Positions 45,632 to 53,407 of a stretch of 64,000 nucleotides of DNA are shown piece by piece. The translations under genes and the position numbers were made by a program. The stretch's first letter is position 1; the number at the start of each line of letters is the position of its first letter. The DNA comes from Solirubrobacter sp963724195 (GTDB lineage: Bacteria > Actinomycetota > Thermoleophilia > Solirubrobacterales > Solirubrobacteraceae). The stretch lies in NCBI GenBank assembly GCA_963724195.1, contig CAVRTQ010000028.1, forward strand, positions 76,513 through 140,512, read 5' to 3'. Below the pieces are notes generated by a model that was not told the DNA's origin, made no database searches, and saw nothing but the letters and a program-made list of their open reading frames with translations.

Positions 45632-46672
45632 GTGACCCACGAGGACCGGCGGCTCCACGCGCTCGACTCGCGCCAAGAGCCGAGTCCTTCGCGTGAAGCC
45701 CACGACGCGCTGGAGACGGCGCTGTTCGAGATCAAGCGGGTGATCGTCGGCCAGGAGGCGATGCTGGAGCGCGTCCTCGTGGCCCTGCTCGCCGGCGGCC
45801 ACGTGCTGCTCGAGGGCGTCCCGGGCCTGGCCAAGACGCTGACCGTCAAGACCGTCGCGGACGTGCTCGGCGGCAGCTTCAAGCGCCTGCAGTTCACGCC
45901 CGACCTCGTCCCGGCGGACCTCGTCGGCACGCGCATCTACCGGCCGGACAGCGGCGGGTTCGACACCGAGCTCGGCCCGGTGTTCTGCAACTTCCTGCTC
46001 GCGGACGAGATCAACCGCGCGCCCGCGAAGGTGCAGTCGGCCCTGCTCGAGGTGATGCAGGAGCGCCAGGTCACGATCGGCCACGACACGCACCACGTCC
46101 CGGCGCCGTTCCTCGTGCTCGCGACGCAGAACCCGATCGAGTCCGAGGGCACGTACCCGCTGCCCGAGGCGCAGGTCGACCGCTTCATGTTCAAGCTCGT
46201 CGTCGACTACCCGACGCACCGCGACGAGGTCTCCGTCGTCGAGCGCAGCCTGGAGACCGGCATCCGCGCCCGCGAGGTCCTCAACCCGGAGAAGCTCGCC
46301 GAGCACCAGCGCGCCGCCGGCACGGTCTACGTGGACCGGCGCGTGATGGAGTACGCCGTCGCGCTCACCACGGCCACGCGCGACCCGGGCGAGGAGAACT
46401 GGGTGGAGTTCGGCGCCTCGCCGCGCGGCTCGATCAACCTGATCCACGCCGGCCGCGCGCTCGCGCTGCTGCGCGGCCGCGACTACATGCTGCCGATCGA
46501 CGTGCGTGACCTCGCGCGCGACGTCCTGCGGCACCGGATCGTGCTCACCTACGAGGCCCTCGCGGCCGGCGTCGACGCCGATCGCGTCCTCGACGACGTC
46601 CTCGAGCGCGTCCCGATGCCCCGCATCGAGCTCGCGCAGGAGCGGGGCAGCGGGGTCTATTACGGCGCATGA
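45632..46672 (+). CDS. MoxR-family AAA+ ATPase
   Basis: GTG 45632 follows an AGGAGAAG site. 346 aa. Walker A GVPGLAKTLTVKTVADVL, Walker B NFLLADEINRAPAKVQSALL, sensor-1 VLATQNPIESEGTYPLPEAQ, sensor-2 ASPRGSINLIHAGRALAL. MoxR AAA+ proteins act as chaperones for VWA-domain partners; two VWA genes and a DUF58 gene follow in overlapping order, the standard MoxR operon. No frameshifts. The stop overlaps the VWA ATG (ATGA). Confidence 0.93.
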   Translation: MTHEDRRLHALDSRQEPSPSREAHDALETALFEIKRVIVGQEAMLERVLVALLAGGHVLLEGVPGLAKTLTVKTVADVLGGSFKRLQFTPDLVPADLVGTRIYRPDSGGFDTELGPVFCNFLLADEINRAPAKVQSALLEVMQERQVTIGHDTHHVPAPFLVLATQNPIESEGTYPLPEAQVDRFMFKLVVDYPTHRDEVSVVERSLETGIRAREVLNPEKLAEHQRAAGTVYVDRRVMEYAVALTTATRDPGEENWVEFGASPRGSINLIHAGRALALLRGRDYMLPIDVRDLARDVLRHRIVLTYEALAAGVDADRVLDDVLERVPMPRIELAQERGSGVYYGA

Positions 46673-47635
46673 CGTTCCAAGCGCCGCTTCTGCTGCTTCT
46701 CCTGGTGGCGGTACCGCTCGTCGCGGTGCTGTACGCCCTCATGCAGCGGCGGCGGCGCAAGTACGCGGTCACGTTCACGAACGTCGACCTGCTGGCCGCG
46801 GTCGCCGGGCGCTCCTACACGCGCCATGTCCCGGCGCGTGTTCGCGCTGCTCGCCTTCGCGGCGCTGCTCGTCGCGCTCGCCCGCCCGGAGCGGACGGTC
46901 GACGCCGAGCGCCGTGAGGCCAACGTCCTGCTCGTGTTCGACACGAGCGGATCGATGCTCGCCACGGACGTCCAGCCGTCCCGCCTCGCCGCCGCCCAGC
47001 TCGCGGGCGTGACGTTCGCGGACGCCGTCCCGGACGAGTTCCGGATCGGCGTGATCGGCTTCGGCTCCAGCGCCCAGCAGCTGACCGAGCCGACCACCGA
47101 CCACCTGCGCGTGAAGACCACGATCCAGAGCCTCCAGGTCGCGGGCGCGACCGCGATGGGCGACGCGCTCCAGCTCGCGTTCAACTCCGCCCGCGTGCCC
47201 GTGCCGGACGGCCTGGGTGGGTCCCGCCGGCTCCCGAGCGCGATCGTCCTGCTCGGCGACGGCGCGAGCACGCGCGGCAACGACCCGATCGACGTCGTCC
47301 AGGACTCCAAGAAGTTCAAGATCCCGGTCTACACCGTCGCGCTCGGCAGCCAGAACGGCACGCTCACGCACACCGACCCGAACACGGGCGTGACGAACAC
47401 CGAGCGCGTCCCGCCGGACCTGCTGACGCTGCAGGACATCGCGCGCGACACGGGCGGCCAGTTCTTCGCCACCGCCGACGCGAACCGGCTCGCCGCCGTG
47501 TACCGCAACATCGGCACGCGGCTCACGAAGACCAAGGAGAAGCAGCAGGTGACGTCGGCGTTCGCCGGCGCCGCGCTCGTGCTGCTGCTGATCGGCGCCG
47601 GCTTCGGCCTCGCGCGGGGAGCGCGCCTCCCATGA
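46669..47635 (+). CDS. VWA-domain membrane protein (BatA-like), frameshifted
   Basis: ATG 46669: N-terminal membrane helix (APLLLLLLVAVPLVAVLYAL), basic stretch, then after a shift near 46830 a second helix (VFALLAFAALLVALARPERT). The von Willebrand factor A domain has MIDAS VLLVFDTSGSMLATDVQPSR (DxSGSM) and GATAMGDALQLAFN. The C-terminal helix is FAGAALVLLLIGAGFGLARG. Corrected length about 321 aa. BatA-like proteins with MoxR are implicated in envelope stress or complex assembly. A 125-bp spacer separates it from the next gene. Confidence 0.88.
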
Positions 47636-47763
47636 GGCTGGCGACGACTCGCGCTGCGCGCTCGCGTCGCTTCGGAGCAATCGCCCGTGCCGACAGGGAA
47701 TCCCTCGGAGCGCTGGAGAGCCCGGAGCCGAGGGCGATTCTCCAGGTAGAGGTGACTCGATGA
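47632..47763 (+). other. Structured spacer in the MoxR operon with a 43-codon open frame
   Basis: In an operon where all other genes overlap, this 125-bp gap stands out. It carries a long stem, GGAGCAATCGCCC (47674-47686) with GGGCGATTCTCC (47732-47743), 12 bp with one bulge, and GGGAATCCC inside. An ATG at 47632 (overlapping the VWA stop) opens 43 codons ending exactly at the TGA of the DUF58 start (47761-47763), but the peptide is Arg/Ala-rich and resembles no protein known to me. It may be an attenuator, processing site or a REP-type insertion that kept the coupling. Confidence 0.4.
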
Positions 47764-48731
47764 GGTTGGTGACCGAGGACCGCACGCCCGCCCGGCCCGG
47801 TCCGGGTCCCGTGCCGCAGGCCGTCCTGCGCTCGCTCGACCTCGCCGTGATGAAGCGGATCGAGAGCCTCATCCCCGGCGAGCACCTGACGCCGCAGACC
47901 GGCCAGGGCACCGAGCTGGCGATGATCCGCCCGTACCACCCGGGCGACGACGTCCGCCACATCGACTGGAACGCCACCGCGCGCCTGCAGGAGCCGTACG
48001 TGCGCGTGCACGTGGGCGAGCGGGCCCTGACCACCTGGCTCGTGCTCGACGTGTCCGCGAGCATGCAGTTCGGCACCGCCGATCGCCGCAAGGCCGACGT
48101 CGCCGAGGGCGTCGCGCTCGCCGTCGGCCACGTCGCGACGCGGCGCGGGAACCGGCTCGGCGTGCTCGGCTTCGGCGCCGGCGACACGCGCATCATCCGC
48201 CCCCGCCAGGGCCGCTACGGCCTGCTCGGGCTGCTGGCGGAGCTGCGCCGCGAGGGCGGCGAGCAGGTCGACGTCTCGCTCGGGAAGGCGCTCAAGGGCG
48301 CGTCCGCGATCGGTCGTCAGCGCGGCCTGGTCGTGATCGTCAGCGACTTCCGCGGCCCGCGCGACTGGGAGCCGCCGCTGCAGCAGCTGCGCGCCCGCCA
48401 CGGCGTGCTGTGCGTGGAGATCGTCGACCCGCGCGAGCAGGAGCTCGTCCCGGCGGGCGACCTGTGGCTGATCGACCCGGAGAGCGGCCGCCAGGTGCAC
48501 GTGGACACGCGCCGCAAGAAGGTGCGCCAGCGCTTCGCGCAGGCCGCGGCCGCCGAGCGCGACGACGTCCGCGCCGCGATCCGGCGGGCCGGCGCCGATC
48601 ACCTCGTGCTCTCCACCGCCGGTGACTGGCTGCAGGTCCTCGCCGGGCACCTGCGCCGCAACGAAGCCGCGCTGCGCGCCGGGAACCCGGGCCGCACCGC
48701 GGTCGCGAACCGGATGGGAGCGCGCAAGTGA
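47760..48731 (+). CDS. DUF58 domain-containing protein
   Basis: ATG 47760, 323 aa, clean frame. YHPGDDVRHIDWNATARLQE is the DUF58 signature, in a VWA-like fold with VLDVSASMQFGTADRRKADV (degenerate MIDAS) and VVIVSDFRGPRDWEPPLQQL. DUF58 proteins occur in MoxR operons with VWA partners and probably form part of the same envelope complex. The stop overlaps the GTG of the second VWA gene. Confidence 0.9.
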   Translation: MRLVTEDRTPARPGPGPVPQAVLRSLDLAVMKRIESLIPGEHLTPQTGQGTELAMIRPYHPGDDVRHIDWNATARLQEPYVRVHVGERALTTWLVLDVSASMQFGTADRRKADVAEGVALAVGHVATRRGNRLGVLGFGAGDTRIIRPRQGRYGLLGLLAELRREGGEQVDVSLGKALKGASAIGRQRGLVVIVSDFRGPRDWEPPLQQLRARHGVLCVEIVDPREQELVPAGDLWLIDPESGRQVHVDTRRKKVRQRFAQAAAAERDDVRAAIRRAGADHLVLSTAGDWLQVLAGHLRRNEAALRAGNPGRTAVANRMGARK

Positions 48732-49703
48732 GTTTCGCCGAACCGATCCTGCTGGCCGGCTTCATCCTCGATCCCGCTGGCGATCCTGGCCTACGGGTCG
48801 CTGCAGCGGCGGCGCCGGCGGGAATCCTCGGCGTGGGCGAACCCCGCGCTGGTCCCGAACCTCGTCGCCGCCCGGCCGGGCTGGCGCCGCCACCTCCCGC
48901 CGCTCCTGCTGCTGCTGGCGCTCGCCACGCTCGTCGTCGCGCTCGCCCGCCCGCAGCGCACCGTCGCGGCCCCGCAGCGGGCGGCGAACATCATCATGGT
49001 CACGGACATCAGCGGCTCGATGAACGCCACCGACGTCCACCCGGACCGTCTGACGGCCGCCGTGGACGCCGCCAAGACGCTGACGCAGCGCGTCCCGTCG
49101 ACGTTCCGGCTCGGCCTCGTGACGTTCTCCGACTACGCCGAGCAGCGCGTCGCGCCGACGACCGACCGCGCACAGATGAAGGGCGCGCTGGATCAGCTCG
49201 TGGCCGAGGGCGGCACCGCCATGGGCGACGGCCTGGAGCGCGGCCTCGTCGCCGCCCGCTCGCCCGTCCCGGACGCGACCGGCACCGGCGTGCGCCGGCT
49301 CCCGTCGGTGATCGTGCTGCTCTCGGACGGCAAGAACACGTCCGGTTCGAGCGACCCGCTGGAGATCGCGCGCGAGGCCGGGCGCCTGCGCATCCCGATC
49401 TACGCCATCGCGCTCGGCACCCCCGCGGGCGAGGTCGAGCTGCGCGACTCGTTCGGCTTCCTGCAGCGCGTGCAGGTCCCGCCGGACACCGAGACGCTGA
49501 AGGAGATCGCCCGGCTTTCGGGTGGCCGCCAGTACGAGGCCGACGAGGCCGACAAGGTCAAGGAGATCTACGCCAACTTGGGCACGCGGCTCTCGTCGCG
49601 CTCGGAGAAGGAAGAAGTCACCGCGGCGTTCGCCGGCGGCGCGATCTTCCTGCTCATCGCCGCCGGCGGGCTTTCGCTGCGCTGGTTCGGCCGCCTGATT
49701 TAG
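48728..49703 (+). CDS. VWA-domain membrane protein (BatA-like, second copy), frameshifted
   Basis: GTG 48728 overlapping the DUF58 stop. The start (MSFAEPILLAGFIL) changes frame near 48770, where one base is gained; the other frame gives IPLAILAYGSLQRRRRRESS and LPPLLLLLALATLVVALARP. The VWA MIDAS is IIMVTDISGSMNATDVHPDR with GTAMGDGLERGLVAARS, and VIVLLSDGKNTSGSSDP. Last helix: GGAIFLLIAAGGLSLRWFG. It is a paralogue of the VWA gene at 46669, about 325 aa. It ends the MoxR operon with a palindrome. Confidence 0.9.
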
Positions 49704-49721
49704 GTCAGTCGGTGACCTAAA
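49699..49721. promoter_or_regulatory. Perfect 9-bp inverted repeat upstream of egtB
   Basis: TTTAGGTCA (49699-49707) and TGACCTAAA (49713-49721) are perfect reverse complements around GTCGG. It overlaps the stop of the VWA gene and lies 19 bp before egtB. It could be a repressor operator for egtBD or a weak terminator for the MoxR operon; no T-tract follows. Confidence 0.55.
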
Positions 49722-49740
49722 CCGAACGTACGATCCGTGT

Positions 49741-50790
49741 ATGTTCGGTCTCGTGGCGGAAGAACTGCACGTCGTGATGGCGGAGGTGCGGGAGCGGACG
49801 TTCGCCCTCGTCGCCCACCTCGACGAAGCTCAGCTGAACACGGCGATGGACCCGATCATGAGCCCTTTGAGCTGGGATCTCGGGCACATGGCGGCCTACG
49901 AGGACCTGTGGCTCAACCACCGCGCGGGCGGGCGGGAGCTGCTGCGGGATGACCTGGCGGCGCTCTACGACGCGTTCGAGACGCCGCGGGCGGTCCGCGG
50001 CGACCTCGAGTTCCTGCGCGGGGAGCCGCTGCTGGCGTACATGGCCGAAGTCCGTGCCCGCGCGCTGGAGGCGCCGGTGGGCGAGTTGACCGAGCTGGTG
50101 ATCCGTCACGAGCTCCAGCACACGGAGACGATGCTGCAGGCGATGGCGCTCGCCGGCGTCACGCCACCGTCATTTCACGGACCGGACAACGTGGATGGTT
50201 CCGGGCTGGAGATGCTCGAGGTGGCGGAGGGCCCGTTCGAGCTCGGCGCGGACGCGCACGGCTTCGCCTACGACAACGAGCGCCCGCGCCACACCAGCTC
50301 CACCGGCCGCTACACGATCGGCCGCACGCCGATCACGAACGCGACGTGGCAGGCCTGGGCCGAGACCGGGTACGCGACGCGCGAGTTCTGGTCAGACGCC
50401 GGCTGGGCGTGGCGCACCGAGCACGGCGTGGACTCGCACCCGGGCGGAGCACCCAACGCACCCGTCATGCACGTGACCCACCACGAGGCCGAAGCGTTCG
50501 CCCGCGCCCACAAAGCGCGCCTGCCGACCGAGGCCGAGTGGGAGAAGGCCGCGCCGCAGCTCGACGCGGTCGGCGCCGTGTGGGAGTGGACGAGCAGTCA
50601 CTTCACCGGGTATCCGGGTTTCACGGCGCACCCGTATAGGGAGTACTCCGAAGTGTTCTTCGGCGACCGCTATCGAGTGCTGCGTGGCGGCTCCGTCGCC
50701 ACGCACCCCCGCGTCGCCTCCAACCATTTCCGCAACTGGGACCTCCCCGAACGCCGGCAGCTGTTCGCCGGAGTCAGGATCGCGCGATGA
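49741..50790 (+). CDS. egtB: Ergothioneine biosynthesis sulfoxide synthase EgtB
   Basis: ATG 49741, 349 aa, clean. N-terminal DinB-like domain with iron ligands: LSWDLGHMAAYEDLWLNH and RHELQHTETMLQAM (HxxxHxE). C-terminal FGE-sulfatase-like domain: EGPFELGADAHGFAYDNERP, RLPTEAEWEKAAPQLDAVGA, YRVLRGGSVATHPRVASNHF. It joins hercynine to cysteine or gamma-glutamylcysteine by iron-dependent C-S bond formation and S-oxidation. egtD follows by ATGA overlap. No egtA, egtC or egtE is nearby; EgtE-like lyase could be one of several PLP genes elsewhere. Confidence 0.9.
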   Translation: MFGLVAEELHVVMAEVRERTFALVAHLDEAQLNTAMDPIMSPLSWDLGHMAAYEDLWLNHRAGGRELLRDDLAALYDAFETPRAVRGDLEFLRGEPLLAYMAEVRARALEAPVGELTELVIRHELQHTETMLQAMALAGVTPPSFHGPDNVDGSGLEMLEVAEGPFELGADAHGFAYDNERPRHTSSTGRYTIGRTPITNATWQAWAETGYATREFWSDAGWAWRTEHGVDSHPGGAPNAPVMHVTHHEAEAFARAHKARLPTEAEWEKAAPQLDAVGAVWEWTSSHFTGYPGFTAHPYREYSEVFFGDRYRVLRGGSVATHPRVASNHFRNWDLPERRQLFAGVRIAR

Positions 50791-51770
50791 AGACGGCGTT
50801 CAAGGACATCCAGATCGTGTCGCGGCTCGGCGCGGACGAACGCACGCTCGCGTTCGACGTGCTCGACGGGCTGACGCGGCCGTTCAAGGAGATCCCGCCC
50901 AAGCACTTCTACGACACCGAGGGCTCACGCCTGTTCGAGGCGATCACGAAGCTGCCCGAGTACTACCCGACCCGCACGGAGCGGGCGATTCTCGAGGCCG
51001 AGGCCGCGAACATCGTCGAGATGACGGGGATGGCCGAGCTGGTGGAGCTGGGCAGCGGCGTGCCGACCAAGACGCTGCTGCTGCTCGACGCCATGCGCGA
51101 CGCGGGGACGCTGGACCGCTACATGCCGTTCGACGTGAGCGAGGTCGTGCTGCGCGAGAGCGCGGAGATGCTCCTGGAGCGCTACCCGGGCGTGCGCGTG
51201 TTCGGCGTGGTGGGCGACTTCGAGCGCCACCTGGACGCGCTCCCGCCCGCCGAGGGCCCGCGCGTGATCGCGTTCCTGGGCGGCACCATCGGCAACTTCC
51301 CGCCCGGCTCGCGGCGCAAGTTCCTGCGCGGCCTGGCGCGGGCGCTGCGTCCCCAGGACGCGCTGCTGCTCGGCACCGACCTGGTGAAGGCACCCGCGGT
51401 GCTCGAGGCCGCCTACGACGACAGCGCCGGCGTCACGGCCGCGTTCAACCGCAACATGCTGGCCGTGATCAACCGCGAGCTGGACGCCGACTTCGACCTC
51501 GAAGCCTTCGAGCACGTCGCGTTCTACGACCGCGAGCAGCAGTGGATCGAGATGCGTCTGCGCGCGCTGCGGCCGATGGTGGTCAACGTCCGCAAGCTGG
51601 ACCTCGGCGTGCACTTCGCCAATCGCGAGGAGCTGCGCACGGAGATCAGCGCGAAGTTCACGCGCGAGCGGCTGGAGGCCGACCTGGCCGCCGCCGGCCT
51701 GCGCTCACGCGCGTTCCTGACCGACCCGGAGGGCCTGTTCGCGCTCAGCGTCGCTGCGCCAGCTCGCTGA
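50787..51770 (+). CDS. egtD: L-histidine N-alpha-methyltransferase EgtD
   Basis: ATG 50787, 327 aa. KEIPPKHFYDTEGSRLFEAI and TKLPEYYPTRTERAILEAEA are EgtD-specific, VELGSGVPTKTLLLLDAM is the SAM-binding motif, FLGGTIGNFPPGSRRKFLRG and FNRNMLAVINRELDADFDLE complete the fold. It trimethylates histidine to hercynine, the first step of ergothioneine synthesis. Clean frame; tail overlaps the minus-strand hypothetical gene by 26 bp. Confidence 0.95.
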   Translation: MKTAFKDIQIVSRLGADERTLAFDVLDGLTRPFKEIPPKHFYDTEGSRLFEAITKLPEYYPTRTERAILEAEAANIVEMTGMAELVELGSGVPTKTLLLLDAMRDAGTLDRYMPFDVSEVVLRESAEMLLERYPGVRVFGVVGDFERHLDALPPAEGPRVIAFLGGTIGNFPPGSRRKFLRGLARALRPQDALLLGTDLVKAPAVLEAAYDDSAGVTAAFNRNMLAVINRELDADFDLEAFEHVAFYDREQQWIEMRLRALRPMVVNVRKLDLGVHFANREELRTEISAKFTRERLEADLAAAGLRSRAFLTDPEGLFALSVAAPAR

Positions 51771-52128
51771 TCACAGCCTGGTAGAGGAGGTCTTCTTCCT
51801 CCTCGGCCACGCGCACGAACGCCCCGCGGATCTCGAGGTCCAACGGGCTCACCCACACCGTGCCGACGGGCGCGCCCGCGAGGGCCGCCCCGACGCCGAT
51901 GCACTGCTCGCCCGTGAGGCCGAGCGCGCGCATGACGAACGCCACCGAGCCGTCCTCGATGGCGACGTCATGCACCTCGCCGCCGACCTCCACCGCTGAC
52001 TCGTCGCCGGCGAGCGCGTAGACCTGTACGTCGGCGCGGGCGCACGCTTCGAACGCCAGGTCATTGAGCCGTGAGGCGGGGTCGAGGATGTCCGGGTCGT
52101 AGAAGACGCAGCGCAGCACGGCCGACAT
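51745..52128 (-). CDS. Hypothetical protein (127 aa)
   Basis: MSAVLRCVFYDPDILDPASR, EACARADVQVYALAGDESAV, DGSVAFVMRALGLTGEQCIG, VGAALAGAPVGTVWVSPLDL, AFVRVAEEEEDLLYQAVISE. The acidic, alternating alpha/beta pattern and IGVGAALAGAPVGTVWV recall a HAD-like or Rossmann half-fold, without catalytic motifs. I do not recognise it. ATG 52128; it is convergent to egtD and cotranscribed with nothing obvious; the TetR gene lies downstream on the same strand of its start side. Confidence 0.55.
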   Translation of the reverse strand: MSAVLRCVFYDPDILDPASRLNDLAFEACARADVQVYALAGDESAVEVGGEVHDVAIEDGSVAFVMRALGLTGEQCIGVGAALAGAPVGTVWVSPLDLEIRGAFVRVAEEEEDLLYQAVISELAQRR

Positions 52129-52166
52129 GCGCCCGGAATCTAGCTCACACGTCGCCGTGATCGGGG

Positions 52167-52692
52167 CTACGCCCGAGCGAGCAGCGCGACGACGCGGTCC
52201 AAGCGCTCCGGCCGCGCTGCGGTGTCACCGAGCTGATGGTGGCCGACGTAGAAGGCCCAGGCGAGCCAGGCGCGGGAGTCGGCTTCGGCCGGCTCCAGGC
52301 CGAGGCCGAGGAAGATGTCGCGCAGGAGCGCGATCCGCGCCGCCATCACCCGGGCGAACACGGGCGCGACCAGCGGATCGTCGGCGGCCTTGGACAGCGT
52401 GACCTCGATCGGGAGCGCGACCGGCTCGTAGACGCGGGCGAACAGGAGCCGCAGGCGCTCGCGGGGGTCGCTCACCGCCTCCGCCAGCGGGATCAGGTCG
52501 GTCGTGTACTGCCGTTCCCACAGGGCGAGTGCGGCCTCGACCAGCTCACCGCGGTCCTTGAAGTGCCAGTAGAAGCTGCCGCGGGTGGCGCCGACGACCT
52601 TCGTCAGGCGGTCGACGGCAACGGCGGCAACGCCACCTTCGGCGATCGCGTCCAGCGCGGCCCGGGTCCAATCGTCCTTGGTTGCGATGCAC
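52167..52692 (-). CDS. TetR-family transcriptional regulator, start disturbed
   Basis: The HTH reads DDWTRAALDAIAEGGVAAVA then VDRLTKVVGATRGSFYWHFK-DRGELVEAAL, typical TetR. The C-terminal ligand domain (SDPRERLRLLFARVYEPVAL ... AWLAWAFYVGHHQLGD) ends at TGA 52167. In frame no ATG or GTG precedes the HTH; GTG 52692 is one base off, so an extra C at 52689 or so is likely (GTG-ATC-GCA-ACC). About 174 aa. It is divergent from a DUF2867 gene across a palindromic operator. Confidence 0.82.
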
Positions 52693-52710
52693 CGTACAGT
52701 ACTGTACGGT
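52691..52710. promoter_or_regulatory. 20-bp perfect palindrome, probable TetR operator
   Basis: ACCGTACAGT followed by its reverse complement ACTGTACGGT, directly at the start of the TetR gene. A related imperfect site, CCGTAC-ACCACT-GTATGG, follows at 52716-52733. Both lie between the divergent TetR and DUF2867 starts, the usual place for autorepression and control of the neighbour. Confidence 0.8.
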
Positions 52711-52741
52711 GAGGTCCGTACACCACTGTATGGAGGTACCG

Positions 52742-53407
52742 ATGAGGCTTCCCGACGAGGCGCACACGTCGTATCCGTGGTTGGTCCACGCGCTGGCGCC
52801 GGACTTCGAGCTCGAGGACGTGTGGGCGCTGCCGACGCCCGGCCGCAAGGAGGACTTCCCGCGCCTGGTCGAGCAGTTCGTCACCCGCGGCGAGCCCGGC
52901 GACTTCCCGCTGCCGTTCCGCGCGCTGTTCGCGCTGCGCTGGCAGCTGGGGCGGCTGTTCGGGTGGGACAAGGCCGACGACGGGTTGGACGAGCGCTGGC
53001 CTTCGCTGCGGGAGCGGCTGCCGGCGCATCTGCGGGACGCGCCGCGCGGGCCGGACATCCGCGCGGTTCCTGGGCGTGAATCGTCGCGGCCGATCTTCCG
53101 GTCGGTGTATCTGACCGAGGACGAGTGGGTGGCCGAGATCGCCAACAAGACCGTCCACGGGCTCCTGCACATCGGCTGGGTGCCAAGTGATGACGGCCAC
53201 AACGCCCAGATGGCGGTGCTCGTGAAGCCCGCCGGGCGGTTCGGACGCGCCTATCTGGCCGCGATCAAGCCGTTCCGGCTCGCGATCGTTTACCCCATGT
53301 TGCTGGATACGATCGGCAAGCAGTGGGCGCGCACGCCTAGGATCGAGGCGTGGGAGTCGTCCGTGACCACGAGCCCTGGGACGGGCTACTCGCCTCCGGC
53401 CGTGTAG
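52742..53407 (+). CDS. DUF2867 domain protein
   Basis: ATG 52742 with TGGAGG eight bases upstream. 221 aa: TSYPWLVHALAPDFELEDVW, FRALFALRWQLGRLFGWDKA, YLTEDEWVAEIANKTVHGLL, RAYLAAIKPFRLAIVYPMLL. This matches DUF2867, often encoded near TetR regulators or short-chain dehydrogenases; function unknown. The last 19 codons (from 53350) overlap the helicase gene in another frame, so its true end may be earlier (a TAG in a neighbouring frame lies at 53337). Confidence 0.75.
   Translation: MRLPDEAHTSYPWLVHALAPDFELEDVWALPTPGRKEDFPRLVEQFVTRGEPGDFPLPFRALFALRWQLGRLFGWDKADDGLDERWPSLRERLPAHLRDAPRGPDIRAVPGRESSRPIFRSVYLTEDEWVAEIANKTVHGLLHIGWVPSDDGHNAQMAVLVKPAGRFGRAYLAAIKPFRLAIVYPMLLDTIGKQWARTPRIEAWESSVTTSPGTGYSPPAV

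Noticed and set aside
47632..47763. Real small protein in the MoxR operon spacer
   Set aside because: The 43-codon peptide has no recognisable pattern and its sequence is explained by stem-loops; kept only as a structured spacer.
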